A DNA stretch of 64,000 nucleotides from Chryseobacterium viscerum. Lineage in GTDB: Bacteria > Bacteroidota > Bacteroidia > Flavobacteriales > Weeksellaceae. Of the stretch, positions 1 through 9,304 are shown in pieces. The notes under the pieces were generated by a model. It was not told the DNA's origin, made no database searches, and saw nothing but the letters and a program-made list of their open reading frames with translations. Both the position numbers and the translations under genes were made by a program. Where the stretch lies: contig NZ_JAPDFT010000001.1 of the NCBI RefSeq assembly GCF_025949665.1, positions 2,170,001-2,234,000 on the forward strand, in the 5' to 3' direction. Within the stretch, counting starts at the first letter, position 1. The number at the start of each line of letters is the position of its first letter.

Positions 1-90
1 TTCGATTGTATGGTAATCGTCATCATTACACGAAACCAGAAGCCCGCCAAACAGTAATACTGAAAATCCAATATTTAAAAGTTGTTTCAT
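1..90 (-). CDS. N-terminus of a lipoprotein (partial, runs off the window)
   Basis: Only the first 30 codons are visible; the gene continues past the left edge. The reading starts MKQLLNIGFSVLLF and reaches a lipobox LLVSC followed by N-D-D-D, so it is a signal-peptidase II substrate. The acidic residues after the Cys resemble the lipoprotein export signal that sends Bacteroidetes lipoproteins to the cell surface. No functional domain is inside the window, so no role can be assigned. Confidence 0.7.
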   Translation of the reverse strand, partial: MKQLLNIGFSVLLFGGLLVSCNDDDYHTIE

Positions 91-152
91 AACCTTCAAT
101 TTTCTGATTATTAACAAATATTAGCAAAAATTATTCCTTATTTACATAAAAA

Positions 153-788
153 TCAGGAATTAAAATTACCTTTTGATACATAAACTACTTTTTTAGTATC
201 AAAAAATTCTTCATCAAAATAGTGTTTAAGGTTGAAAATTTCACATTTAATTCCGGCCAGTTCTTCTGCAAGATCACCGCCTTTTAAATATAAAATCCCG
301 TTATGTTTAGGGTTAAACTGTTCTTTTTCAAACTTCCCTTTCAGCCATCTTAAGAATTCCGGCATCTGGGTTACCGCTCTGCTGACTACAAAGTGGAATT
401 TTTCTTTCAGCTTTTCTGCTCTTCCGTGGATAGCCGTTACATTCGTCAATCCTACGCCTTCTGCTACAGCCTGTACCACACTGATTTTCTTACCGATAGA
501 ATCTATCAGAGTGAATTCTGTTTCAGGAAACAGGATCGCCAGAGGAATTCCTGGAAAACCGCCTCCGGTTCCGATATCCAGGACTCTCGTTCCCGGTGCA
601 AATTCCATCACTTTTGCAATTCCCAAAGAGTGCAGAATATGCTTTTCATACAGAGACTCCATATCTTTTCTGGAAATTACATTGATCTTTTCATTCCATT
701 CATTATACAGATTTTCCAATTTTGAAAACTGTTCTTTCTGTTTTTCAGTAAGATCCGGGAAATATTTTAATAGTAACGATGCAGACAT
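153..788 (-). CDS. rsmG: 16S rRNA (guanine-527-N7)-methyltransferase RsmG
   Basis: SAM-dependent methyltransferase that makes m7G527 in 16S rRNA; loss of the family typically gives low-level streptomycin resistance. The 211-residue product has the Rossmann motif I VLDIGTGGGFPGIPLAI, then FTLIDSIGKK, and VVSRAVTQMPEFL, all typical of GidB/RsmG. An upstream in-frame Met would add seven hydrophobic residues; the start at 788 (MSASLLLKYFPDL) fits the family better. It stands alone on the minus strand, with a lipoprotein gene downstream and an M28 peptidase gene upstream. Confidence 0.95.
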   Translation of the reverse strand: MSASLLLKYFPDLTEKQKEQFSKLENLYNEWNEKINVISRKDMESLYEKHILHSLGIAKVMEFAPGTRVLDIGTGGGFPGIPLAILFPETEFTLIDSIGKKISVVQAVAEGVGLTNVTAIHGRAEKLKEKFHFVVSRAVTQMPEFLRWLKGKFEKEQFNPKHNGILYLKGGDLAEELAGIKCEIFNLKHYFDEEFFDTKKVVYVSKGNFNS

Positions 789-885
789 GTGAATTATTAT
801 AAACAGCAAAAATAAGTTTTATTTCTCTTGTATTCAAATCTACTTTTCCCGGCAGGCCCTGATCCCAGTTTTTCAACAGAGATCA

Positions 886-2223
886 TCACTTCGCAATTCC
901 CGGAATTACAGGCACGTTCAGATTCCCGGACTGGCTGACTGTCTGTACGGCAAAAATATAATTGTCTTTGGAAAGCGGAACTTTAATAGAAAGCCCTGTT
1001 GTAAATATTTTTTTCTGCCATACCGGGCTGTCTGTTTCCCTTGCCAGCACATAATATCCTGCAGGAGTTCCTGATTTTGGTTTTTCCCAATGTAACGTTG
1101 TGGAATTCGTCAATTCCTTAACATCCATTTCCACTTTCTCAGGTTTTGAAGTAGATTTTGCAAGATTAGCAAGTACTGCAATATTGGCAGTCACATTCTT
1201 TTTCAGGTATTTAAAATCTATAAATTCCGGAAGGTCACCATATTGTTTATTATTCTCCACTCTTATATCCTGGTGCTGATGATCATAATTTTCATAGTAC
1301 TCCGTCAATCTTACGGAAGGAAATCCGTTATTAACAAAGCTGGTATGGTCTCCTCCACGCAAAAACCTGTCATTTCTGTAGATCAGTTTTATTTCAAGTC
1401 CTTTAACGTATTGTTCCGTAATTTCTTTGATATATCTTGCCAGCTGTCTGGATTCACTGTCGTTTTCAAAACCCAGATTCCTGATCGTCATTGCCTTTTT
1501 GTCTAAATCTCTATACGGCAGGCCTTCACTGAATACACGGAGTATACGGGTATTGATTTCTCCTGTTTCTCCTGCTTTAGGATTGCCAATCATATCATTA
1601 TTCAGAACGGCTTCCAGCTGTAAATTTTCTCTTTTAATTTTTTCTGCCAATTGTTTAGATCCCAGCAAAGATTGCTCTTCTCCGGAAAAAGCCACAAAGA
1701 TAATGGAGGCCGGAAATGAAGATCTACTTAATATCCTTGCAGATTCAATAATGGCACTTACTCCACTGCCATCATCATTGGCTCCGGGTGCTGTGGAAGT
1801 TCTGTTCATCACATCCGTCACCCTTGAATCAAGATGCCCGCCAATCAGAAAGATTCTTTTGTCATTGGGATCTGTACCTTTCAGAAAAGCAACGGCGTTT
1901 CCCAGACTGACCGGTTTATCAACCCTTTTGCCATCCGGTTGAACATCTTCCTGCTGAAGATACACTTCCATTCTGCCTCCGGAATTTTTTGCATAATCAT
2001 TGAATTTTTTAATAACCCAGTTTCTTGCGGCTCCTATCCCCTGTTTTGGATCATCTGTTGTACTTAAAGTATGCCTCGTTCCAAAACTTACCAGCTTACC
2101 AATGTATGATTTTAACGAATCTTCATTTACCTGCTTAACATATTTTTTCACTTCATCATCTTTTGAATATTTCTGAGAGAAAGCAGCACAGGAAATCAGC
2201 AATAAAAAAAGGGAATATTTCAT
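886..2223 (-). CDS. Secreted M28-family metallopeptidase with C-terminal Fn3-like domain
   Basis: The 445-residue protein begins with a signal peptide (MKYSLFLLLISCAAFSQ). The M28 di-zinc core follows: GGHLDSR gives the first His and Asp, GANDDGSG the bridging Asp, GEEQSLLGS the catalytic and ligand Glu pair, NNDMIG the next Asp, and GGDHTSF the last His. The final ~75 residues (THLHWEKP-like, GYYVLARETD) resemble a fibronectin type III fold. It is probably an exported aminopeptidase that degrades peptides in the periplasm or outside the cell. It is not closely related to the three tandem M28 genes at 14.8-18.9 kb, which carry a PA domain. Substrate unknown. Confidence 0.88.
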   Translation of the reverse strand: MKYSLFLLLISCAAFSQKYSKDDEVKKYVKQVNEDSLKSYIGKLVSFGTRHTLSTTDDPKQGIGAARNWVIKKFNDYAKNSGGRMEVYLQQEDVQPDGKRVDKPVSLGNAVAFLKGTDPNDKRIFLIGGHLDSRVTDVMNRTSTAPGANDDGSGVSAIIESARILSRSSFPASIIFVAFSGEEQSLLGSKQLAEKIKRENLQLEAVLNNDMIGNPKAGETGEINTRILRVFSEGLPYRDLDKKAMTIRNLGFENDSESRQLARYIKEITEQYVKGLEIKLIYRNDRFLRGGDHTSFVNNGFPSVRLTEYYENYDHQHQDIRVENNKQYGDLPEFIDFKYLKKNVTANIAVLANLAKSTSKPEKVEMDVKELTNSTTLHWEKPKSGTPAGYYVLARETDSPVWQKKIFTTGLSIKVPLSKDNYIFAVQTVSQSGNLNVPVIPGIAK

Positions 2224-2426
2224 AGGATAGGTCTTAGATTCTTTAAAGATACAAAACCCTGAGTCTCAGAAGTCATTTTTTATGATGAATTACCCTTTTT
2301 ACAGATTGACAATTGCCCAACTGCAAAAAAGCATAATGATTTAGTAACAGAATACAATTGATCAAAACCTGACAAAAATCTTCAAACTAGCCCCACTTTT
2401 ATTATTCCCGCAAAACGTTTTTATTA

Positions 2427-2434
2427 TATATTTG
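2427..2434 (+). promoter_or_regulatory. Bacteroidetes -7 promoter element upstream of the aminotransferase gene
   Basis: TATATTTG matches the flavobacterial TAnnTTTG -7 consensus and lies 18 bases before the ATG. No clear TTTG -33 element is seen at the usual spacing. The predicted 5' leader is very short. Confidence 0.45.
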
Positions 2435-2452
2435 TTAAAATTCAAAAAATAG

Positions 2453-3646
2453 ATGGACAAACTTTCAGATAGAGTAAAAAGATTAGGATACTCACAGACA
2501 TTTGTAATGTCAAACAAAGCCAGAGAAATGAAAGCCAGTGGAATAGATGTGATCAGCTTAACTCTTGGTGAACCGGATTTCGATGTTCCGGACAATATCA
2601 AACAGGCAGCTTTTGATGCCATCAACCAAAACTACAGCCATTACTCTCCTGTGCCTGGATTTCTGGAACTGCGTGAGGCTATCGCTTACAAATTAAAAAG
2701 AGATAATAACCTGGAATACAAACCTACTCAGATCTGTGTTTCAAATGGAGCTAAGCAAGCTATTCTGAATGTTCTTGCATCCATTATCAATGATGGGGAT
2801 GAAGTTCTTCTTCCAGCACCGTATTGGGTAAGCTATGATGAAATGGTAAAAATGATGGGTGGAGCTTCTGTGATGCTTCCTACATCTTATTTAACAGACT
2901 TTAAAGTAACAGCAGAACAGCTTGAAGAAGCTATTACAGAGAAGACCAAAGCTGTACTTTTCAGTTCTCCATGTAATCCGTCAGGCGGCTATTATACCTA
3001 CGACGAATTAAAATCAATCGCTAAAGTTATCGCTAAATATCCTCACGTGACAATAATTTCTGACGAGATTTACGAGTATATCAATTACGAAACAAAAACA
3101 ACTTCTATCGCACAGTTTCCTGAAGTTTATGAACAGACAGCGGTAATCAACGGAATGTCAAAAGCATTCGCAATGACAGGATGGAGAATCGGATATTCTG
3201 CATGTCCGGAATGGCTGGCAAAAGCTTGTGAAAAAGTACAGGGACAGATGACCAGCGGAGCCAACACTATGGCACAAAGAGCATCTATTACTGCATTAAA
3301 AACAGATCCTTCTGAATACAGATATATGATTGACGCTTTCAAAGAAAGAAGAGATCTTGTGTATGAACTGATCAAAGAAATCCCAGGATTTAAAGTATTA
3401 CTTCCTAAAGCTGCATTCTATTTCTTCCCGGATATTTCGCACTATATCGGAAAAACGTTGAACGGAACCGAAATCAAAAACTCTGATGACTTTGCCATGT
3501 TCCTTCTGGAAAATGCTCATGTAGGCTGTGTTGGAGGATTCTCTTTCGGAAGTCCGGAATGTATCAGGTTCTCTTATGCCGCTTCTGAGGAAGATTTGAG
3601 AGAAGCTATGAAACGAATCAAAAATTTATTGGAACAATTCAATTAA
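2453..3646 (+). CDS. Class I/II pyridoxal-phosphate aminotransferase, probably aspartate aminotransferase
   Basis: The 397-residue protein has fold-type I aminotransferase motifs: LTLGEPDFDVP near the N-terminus, NPSGGYY, SDEIYEYINY with the PLP-contacting Asp and Tyr, and SKAFAMTGWRIGY with the Schiff-base Lys at about 237. C-terminal GSPECIRFSYA contains the carboxylate-binding Arg. This fits the aspartate:2-oxoglutarate aminotransferase Ib subgroup, which links glutamate to oxaloacetate in the cytoplasm; aromatic or prephenate activity cannot be excluded. The M16 peptidase gene follows after 33 bases, so the two may be cotranscribed. Confidence 0.88.
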   Translation: MDKLSDRVKRLGYSQTFVMSNKAREMKASGIDVISLTLGEPDFDVPDNIKQAAFDAINQNYSHYSPVPGFLELREAIAYKLKRDNNLEYKPTQICVSNGAKQAILNVLASIINDGDEVLLPAPYWVSYDEMVKMMGGASVMLPTSYLTDFKVTAEQLEEAITEKTKAVLFSSPCNPSGGYYTYDELKSIAKVIAKYPHVTIISDEIYEYINYETKTTSIAQFPEVYEQTAVINGMSKAFAMTGWRIGYSACPEWLAKACEKVQGQMTSGANTMAQRASITALKTDPSEYRYMIDAFKERRDLVYELIKEIPGFKVLLPKAAFYFFPDISHYIGKTLNGTEIKNSDDFAMFLLENAHVGCVGGFSFGSPECIRFSYAASEEDLREAMKRIKNLLEQFN

Positions 3647-3679
3647 CAAATTAATAACCAAAAATAAAGCACAACAGCA

Positions 3680-6619
3680 ATGAATCTGTTAAAAAAACTA
3701 ACCATCGCAACCAGTATTGCAGCCGCAAGTTTTGCAGGATATGCTTTTGGCCAGGATTTCCAGTGGAAAGAAGGAAATTCTAGCGGCTACAAGTACAAAT
3801 ACGTTACCAATGATCCTACTTCTGCAAGGTACTATACCTTAAAGAACGGACTAACAGTTATCCTGAGTCCTACGAATAAGGACCCGAGGATACAAACATA
3901 TATTGCCACAAAGGCAGGAAGTAAAACCGACCCTGCAGACCACACAGGTCTTGCCCACTATCTGGAGCATATGCTTTTCAAAGGAACCAATCAGTTTGGC
4001 TCTAAAGACTGGGCGAAAGAAAAACCTCTTTTAGACCAGATTGATGCTCTTTACGAAAAGTACAACCAGACTAAGGACGAAGCTAAAAGAAAAGAAATCT
4101 ACAAAGAGATTGATAAGGTTTCCGGAGAAGCTGCCAAATTTGCAATTGCCAATGAATACGACAAGATGATGGCTGGTATGGGAGCTGACGGAACCAACGC
4201 CTTCACTTCCTTTGAACAGACAGTGTACACAGAAGATGTGCCGTCCAATGTTCTTGACAAATTCCTTGCTGTGCAGGCTGAAAGATTCAGAGAGCCTGTT
4301 TTAAGACTTTTCCATACAGAGCTTGAAGCGGTATATGAAGAAAAAAACAGATCTCTTGATGATGATGGAGATAAAGTTTTTGATACGATGTTTGCCAATC
4401 TTTTCCCTAACAACAACTATGGAAAACAAACAACCATCGGAACCATTGAGCATTTAAAAAATCCATCTCTGCATGCTATCAGAGAATATTACAACAATTA
4501 TTATGTTCCCAACAACATGGGAATCATTATGTCCGGAGATTTTAATCCGGATGAAGTAATTGCAAAGATTGACAAGGCTTTCTCATACATGAAACCTAAA
4601 GCTATTCCTGAATATAAAGTAGGACAGGAAAAAGCAATTACATCTCCTATTGTAAAAGAAGTTGTAGGCCCTAATCCTGAAAATGTAATGCTTGGTTTCA
4701 GATTCCCAGGAGCTTCTACGAAAGACGCAAGAATGCTGAACCTTGTTGGAAATATGCTTACCAACGGACAGGCAGGATTGATTGACCTTGATCTGGTAAA
4801 AAAACAAAAATTACTGGGAGCATATGCAGGCTCTTATGCTTTAAAAGATTATTCAGTATTACTTTTACAAGGAAAACCAACTGAAGGACAGTCTCTGGAT
4901 GAAGTAAAAAATCTTCTTCTTCAGGAGATTGATAAATTAAGAAAAGGAGATTTTTCTGATGATCTTATTCAATCTATCGTCAACAACGAAAAGAAAGGTA
5001 TTATTCAGAAGGATGAAAAATATTCATCAAGAGCAAGTATTCTGATGGATGAATTTACTTCAGACATTGACCACAAAGCATCGTTGGAATATGTTGATGA
5101 AATTTCCAAGCTTACAAAGAAAGACATCATGGATTTCGTATCCAAATATCTTCAGAATAACAACTATGTTGCGGTTTATAAAAGAAAAGGAGAAGACAAG
5201 AGTATCGTGAAAGTTGACAAACCAACCATCACACCAGTTTCTGTAAACAGAGAAGACCAGTCTCCATTCCTTAAGAAGATTGATGAAATGCCTGAAAACC
5301 CTATCGCTCCGGTATGGCTGAATTATGATAAAGACATTGCTAAAAACAAATTAGCTGATGTAGACATACTTTCTGTAAAAAACACAGACAACGCGCTATT
5401 CAGAATGTATTATCACTTTGATTCAGGAAAATGGAATAACAAAATTCTTCCTATAGCAGCAGAATATCTTCAGTATTTAGGAACTAAAGATAAATCTTCA
5501 GAAGTAATCAGTAAAGAATTCTACAAACTTGCTTCAAGCTTTAATGTAGGAGCTGGAAATGAAGAAACTTATGTATCTCTTGAAGGGTTAAATGAAAACT
5601 TTGATAAAACAATTGCTTTATTTGAAGATCTGATTAAAAACTGCCAGGCAGACCAAGGGGCTCTTGATGCTTACAAAACAAGGCTGAAGAAAGCCAGAGC
5701 GAATGCGAAACAAAACAAAGGAACCATCATGGCCGGACTGAGAAGTTACGCACAGTATGGAGCACAAAACCCTTTCAACAATGTACTAAGCGATGCTGAG
5801 CTTGATGCATTAAAAGCAGAAGATCTTATTAATGTACTTCACGACCTCTTCAATTTCAAACATAAGGTACTGTATTACGGTCCGAAATCAGGAAACGAAG
5901 TGGTGGCATCATTAAAACCTGTCCACAAACTTCCTGCAGCCCTGAAAGATCTTCCTAAGTCTAAAACTTTCGCTCAGATCCCAACAGATAAAAACAAGGT
6001 ATTATTCGCTCATTATGATATGGTGCAGGCAGAAGTTTTCTGGGTAAGAAATTCTGACCAGTATAATCCTTCTACAACTCCTACCGTAAGTTTGTTCAAC
6101 AACTATTTCGGAGGCGGAATGGGATCTATTGTTTTCCAGACGATCAGAGAATCTAAAGCTCTTGCCTACTCTACATACTCATATTTTGCACTTCCTAGCA
6201 AGAAAACAGATAAGGATATGATTATGGCATATGTAGGAACGCAGGCAGACAAATTCAATGAGTCTACAACGGCCATGAATGAGCTTTTGACTACCCTTCC
6301 AAAATCTGAGCAGCTATTCGAAACAGCAAAAAGCGGATTGAAAAAATCAATTGCTTCTGAAAGAATCACTCAGGACGGAATCATCTTCTCTTATCTGAAA
6401 TCTCAAAAACTTGGAAACAGTTTTGACATGAGAAAGAACGTCTACGAACAGGCACCAAAACTGTCTTTCACAGATATCAATTCTTTCCATGATAAGGAAA
6501 TGAAGAATAAAAACTACACATACTGCCTTGTGGCTTCCCAAGACAAAGTGAATGAGGCCGATATGAAGAAATTAGGTGAAGTAAAAAAACTTAATTTAAC
6601 TGAAATATTTGGTTATTAA
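3680..6619 (+). CDS. Periplasmic M16-family zinc metallopeptidase (two-half, pitrilysin type)
   Basis: The 979-residue exported protein has a signal peptide ending near AGYAFGQ. The inverted zinc motif HxxEH is HYLEH at residues 93-97, followed by MLFKGT and by the downstream Glu ligand in ELEAVYEEKNR. The second half (from about residue 520) repeats the M16 fold without a zinc motif, as expected for the inactive C-terminal half that forms the clamshell. Its likely role is degradation of periplasmic oligopeptides. A simple terminator follows at once. Confidence 0.92.
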   Translation: MNLLKKLTIATSIAAASFAGYAFGQDFQWKEGNSSGYKYKYVTNDPTSARYYTLKNGLTVILSPTNKDPRIQTYIATKAGSKTDPADHTGLAHYLEHMLFKGTNQFGSKDWAKEKPLLDQIDALYEKYNQTKDEAKRKEIYKEIDKVSGEAAKFAIANEYDKMMAGMGADGTNAFTSFEQTVYTEDVPSNVLDKFLAVQAERFREPVLRLFHTELEAVYEEKNRSLDDDGDKVFDTMFANLFPNNNYGKQTTIGTIEHLKNPSLHAIREYYNNYYVPNNMGIIMSGDFNPDEVIAKIDKAFSYMKPKAIPEYKVGQEKAITSPIVKEVVGPNPENVMLGFRFPGASTKDARMLNLVGNMLTNGQAGLIDLDLVKKQKLLGAYAGSYALKDYSVLLLQGKPTEGQSLDEVKNLLLQEIDKLRKGDFSDDLIQSIVNNEKKGIIQKDEKYSSRASILMDEFTSDIDHKASLEYVDEISKLTKKDIMDFVSKYLQNNNYVAVYKRKGEDKSIVKVDKPTITPVSVNREDQSPFLKKIDEMPENPIAPVWLNYDKDIAKNKLADVDILSVKNTDNALFRMYYHFDSGKWNNKILPIAAEYLQYLGTKDKSSEVISKEFYKLASSFNVGAGNEETYVSLEGLNENFDKTIALFEDLIKNCQADQGALDAYKTRLKKARANAKQNKGTIMAGLRSYAQYGAQNPFNNVLSDAELDALKAEDLINVLHDLFNFKHKVLYYGPKSGNEVVASLKPVHKLPAALKDLPKSKTFAQIPTDKNKVLFAHYDMVQAEVFWVRNSDQYNPSTTPTVSLFNNYFGGGMGSIVFQTIRESKALAYSTYSYFALPSKKTDKDMIMAYVGTQADKFNESTTAMNELLTTLPKSEQLFETAKSGLKKSIASERITQDGIIFSYLKSQKLGNSFDMRKNVYEQAPKLSFTDINSFHDKEMKNKNYTYCLVASQDKVNEADMKKLGEVKKLNLTEIFGY

Positions 6620-6626
6620 TATAAAC

Positions 6627-6652
6627 AAAAGCCCTGATATCAGGGCTTTTTT
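6627..6652 (+). terminator. Rho-independent terminator after the M16 gene
   Basis: Perfect stem GCCCTGA/TCAGGGC with a very small loop, preceded by A4 and followed by T6, eight bases after the M16 stop codon. Confidence 0.85.
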
Positions 6653-6697
6653 ATTTAACAACACGCCAAAAACAATTATAGATTTTATTTATCAATA

Positions 6698-6733
6698 TTT
6701 GTTTGTTCGATAGATGAATCTTTCATATCTTTG
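6698..6733 (+). promoter_or_regulatory. Flavobacterial housekeeping promoter for the peroxiredoxin gene
   Basis: A TTTGTTTG -33 region is followed after 20 bases by TATCTTTG, a match to the TAnnTTTG -7 element. The start codon lies about 33 bases downstream. This is one of the best matches to the Bacteroidetes primary sigma consensus in the window. Confidence 0.65.
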
Positions 6734-6765
6734 CAATAGAAATTTAAATATAAAAACAGAAAATT

Positions 6766-7398
6766 ATGTCTTTAGTAGGAAAAAAATTCCCAAATTTAAC
6801 AATTGACGCAATGTCGGAAATGGGTGACGATCTAAGAATCAACATCCTTGATGAAGCAGTAAACAACCAGCAAAAAGTTCTTTTATTCTGGTACCCTAAA
6901 GATTTCACTTTCGTATGTCCTACTGAGCTTCACGCTTTTCAGGAGGCTTTAGGTGAATTCGAAAAAAGAAACACTAAAGTAATCGGTGCATCTTGTGATA
7001 CAAACGAAGTACACTTCGCATGGCTGAACACACCAAAAGATAATGGAGGTATCGAAGGAGTAACTTACCCACTTTTAGCTGATACTCACAGACAATTGGC
7101 AAACACTTTGGGAATTGTTGATCAGGATTTTGAATATGATGAGGATGGAAACGAAGTTTTCACAGGTTCTAATATAACTTACAGAGCTACTTACCTTATC
7201 GACGAAACTGGAAAAATCTTCCACGAAGCGGTAAACGATATGCCTCTTGGAAGAAATGTAAAAGAATTCTTAAGATTAATCGACGCTTACACTCACGTTC
7301 AAAAACATGGTGAAGTATGTCCTGCAAACTGGGAAGAAGGAAAAGACGCTATGAAAGCTGACAGAACTTCTACAGCAGAATATTTAGCTAAGAACTAA
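6766..7398 (+). CDS. Peroxiredoxin, AhpC/TSA family (2-Cys)
   Basis: Thiol peroxidase that reduces hydrogen peroxide and organic peroxides in the cytoplasm. The 210-residue sequence has the active site DFTFVCPTELHAF with peroxidatic Cys51, and the resolving Cys185 in HGEVCPANWEEG near the C-terminus, so it is a typical 2-Cys enzyme. The thioredoxin-like protein 130 bases downstream is an obvious candidate reductant. A strong housekeeping-type promoter precedes it. Confidence 0.95.
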   Translation: MSLVGKKFPNLTIDAMSEMGDDLRINILDEAVNNQQKVLLFWYPKDFTFVCPTELHAFQEALGEFEKRNTKVIGASCDTNEVHFAWLNTPKDNGGIEGVTYPLLADTHRQLANTLGIVDQDFEYDEDGNEVFTGSNITYRATYLIDETGKIFHEAVNDMPLGRNVKEFLRLIDAYTHVQKHGEVCPANWEEGKDAMKADRTSTAEYLAKN

Positions 7399-7417
7399 TT
7401 CAATTTAACAATCTAGT

Positions 7418-7506
7418 AATTTAACAATGTAACAATGTATCGTTGTAGCAATAGATATTTTTTATTGGTACATTGATACACTATTAAATTGTTACATTGT
7501 TAAATT
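7418..7506. repeat. Long perfect inverted repeat between the peroxiredoxin and thioredoxin genes
   Basis: AATTTAACAATGTAACAAT (7418-7436) is exactly reverse-complementary to 7488-7506, and an inner GTATC/GATAC pair continues the stem. The arms consist of short tandem words such as AACAATGT. It could act as a leaky terminator or an mRNA stabiliser between the two genes. Confidence 0.75.
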
Positions 7507-7527
7507 TTAATTCTTAAAATTTAACCT

Positions 7528-7836
7528 ATGTACACAGAATTAACCGAAGATACATTACAAAATATAGTTAACGACCACGAAAAAGTAGTTGTTCAATATG
7601 GCGCAACATGGTGCGGAAACTGCAGAATCATGAAACCAAAATTCAAAAAATTAGCATCTGAAAATGACTCTATTCCATTTTTATATGTAGATGCTGAAAA
7701 GCTTCCTGAAAGCAGAAAATTAGCAAAAGTAGACAACTTACCTACTTTCGCCATCTTTAAAAACGGTGAATTGGTCAACCAGGTTCAATCTAACCAGACA
7801 GAAAGCTTAATTAATCTTTTTAACGAATTAGCATAA
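7528..7836 (+). CDS. Thioredoxin-family protein
   Basis: Small (102-residue) cytoplasmic thioredoxin fold with a WCGNC active site (Cys29 and Cys32), not the classical WCGPC, plus the cis-Pro region NLPTFAIFKNG. The changed CGNC dipeptide suggests a specialised redox partner, probably for the upstream peroxiredoxin. The stop codon overlaps the start of the next gene by one base, so the two are translationally coupled. Confidence 0.9.
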   Translation: MYTELTEDTLQNIVNDHEKVVVQYGATWCGNCRIMKPKFKKLASENDSIPFLYVDAEKLPESRKLAKVDNLPTFAIFKNGELVNQVQSNQTESLINLFNELA

Positions 7837-8084
7837 TGAAATTACCCGTAATCAGACAGTTTTATCAGAATCAGACTCCTGAAAACCTTGAAAAAACATT
7901 AGAAGTACTGGAAAGTTTCTGCGAATTCAGAGGAACAAGCGAAGAAGACTTAAATGTTGCAGGAGAATTGATTACCAACATTTGTGGAGCTTTAGAAGTT
8001 CACGCCAACGTACAGAACGGAATGAGTGAGAAAGATGCTTTAAACTCTTTTGCTCAGAAGGTTTTAGGATCAATTGACAAATAA
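7836..8084 (+). CDS. Small conserved flavobacterial protein (DUF6952-like)
   Basis: An 82-residue soluble, mostly helical protein with no signal peptide and two Cys residues (ESFCEF and NICGA). Its start overlaps the thioredoxin stop (TAATG). I associate this family with the peroxiredoxin-thioredoxin neighbourhood of Flavobacteriia and assign DUF6952 from memory. Its place suggests an accessory in peroxide defence, but no activity can be read from the sequence. Confidence 0.8.
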   Translation: MKLPVIRQFYQNQTPENLEKTLEVLESFCEFRGTSEEDLNVAGELITNICGALEVHANVQNGMSEKDALNSFAQKVLGSIDK

Positions 8085-8574
8085 CATCTTGCGATTATTT
8101 TTAATCAAAAGACTGTAAAAACACAAAATACAATACCTGAGGTTTTCCTCATTTCTATACTTTTTCTATTCTTTAAGAATCTTTTATTTCAACTGTAGAA
8201 TGTACTTCAAAGGACTTTAACCGGTCACATGAAGCTGGAAGTTGTATGAAAAATTGTAAAGAATAACCAATTAAAATCCCGGTGAGAATATCATCAGGAT
8301 TTTTTGGGCTTATGGCTTAAAACACGAATAGCACAAATATTTTTGCACAAATTTCACAAATAAATATACGCAATCATGTGTGAAATCCGTGGGCAACAAA
8401 TCAATATCATTCTAAGTTTTGGCTAATACCATCGGAAGGTACAAATGGGCTAAAACTCATTTCTATTGAATTTGTGTTATCCGTGAAATCATTTGTGACA
8501 TTTGTGTTTAAAAAAGAAATCCCGATGAAGAATCACCGGGACTATTATTTTAAAAGATAAAATTAACTTATCAA
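8085..8574. other. Gene-free stretch with a dispersed repeat copy
   Basis: No convincing gene was found in these 490 bases. The left half is unremarkable AT-rich sequence. The right half (about 8315-8512) holds a repeat copy described separately. Just before the BI-1 stop, near 8518-8545, a short imperfect hairpin (AATCCCGATG/CATCGGG-like) may end that minus-strand gene. Confidence 0.5.
8315..8512 (-). repeat. Dispersed non-coding repeat, copy A
   Basis: Read on the minus strand, this segment shares with 19045-19250 the ordered words AAACACAAAT, AATGATTTCACG, ATAACAC, AATTCAATAG, GTTTTAGCC, AAAACTTA-like and CACGGATTTCACA. Both copies also contain GTGAAATTTGTGCAAAAA. The copies lie in opposite orientation 10.7 kb apart, and neither encodes a protein. 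Confidence 0.7.
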
Positions 8575-9264
8575 TTAGTTTCTTCTGCTCATCAAAATAC
8601 TCAGAATATACCAGAAAAGAAGCATAATAGAAGCAAAAAGCTGTAATGCCGCTCCTACATACTGATTCGTCCCGTATGAGTCTTTTAGTTTACTGGTCTG
8701 ATATAAAATAGTAGCTGAGGCTAAAATCATCATTCCAACTGAGAACCACAATCCAAGGTTAAAACCAAAGATCATCCCTCCTACAATCAGCCCGATTGAG
8801 ATAAATCCACCAATTACGATGATATTTCTTAAGAAAGAAAAATCTCTTTTAGAAGTAAATGCTACCGCAGAAATACCTGCAAACATAGCAATAGTTAAAG
8901 TAGCAGCCTGGAAGATTACATTGGCTCCTCCTTCAATATTAGTGGCAATGAAAAGTAGAGGCATAAAGATAATTGCCTCCAAAAGGATATAAAAACCTAG
9001 TCCTAAATACTGAGTAGATTTACTTTGGGAAAGCGACCATTTAGAGGCTAATACAGAAGCTAACCAGAAAACTCCAATGATTAGTAACCAAATATATTTC
9101 TGAGCAAACATCATGAAAATAATTTCTTTTGGAACAGTTTTCAATAATATCGTTTCAACCCCAATAAATACAAGAATAGATAAAGCAACATGCAAATACG
9201 TCTTCTTGTAAAAACTCGCCTTCTCCACATCCGAAGAATGAGCGACTAAAACATCTGTCATCAT
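8575..9264 (-). CDS. Bax inhibitor-1/YccA-family membrane protein
   Basis: A 229-residue inner-membrane protein with about seven hydrophobic helices, starting with a short hydrophilic tail (VAHSSDVEKASFYKKTY). Helix content, spacing and the motif FIATNIEGG place it in the BI-1/UPF0005 group, whose bacterial members act as pH-sensitive calcium leak channels or membrane-quality factors. The start may be either Met1 or Met2. It is transcribed alone, and its partner is unknown. Confidence 0.85.
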   Translation of the reverse strand: MMTDVLVAHSSDVEKASFYKKTYLHVALSILVFIGVETILLKTVPKEIIFMMFAQKYIWLLIIGVFWLASVLASKWSLSQSKSTQYLGLGFYILLEAIIFMPLLFIATNIEGGANVIFQAATLTIAMFAGISAVAFTSKRDFSFLRNIIVIGGFISIGLIVGGMIFGFNLGLWFSVGMMILASATILYQTSKLKDSYGTNQYVGAALQLFASIMLLFWYILSILMSRRN

Positions 9265-9304
9265 AGTTAATATTTTTTAGTTAATCGAAAATAAATTTTC
9301 AATC

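Noticed and set aside
8085..8574. tRNA or small RNA gene in the gap after the DUF6952 gene
   Set aside because: No cloverleaf or T-loop sequence was found; the visible structure is explained by the dispersed repeat.
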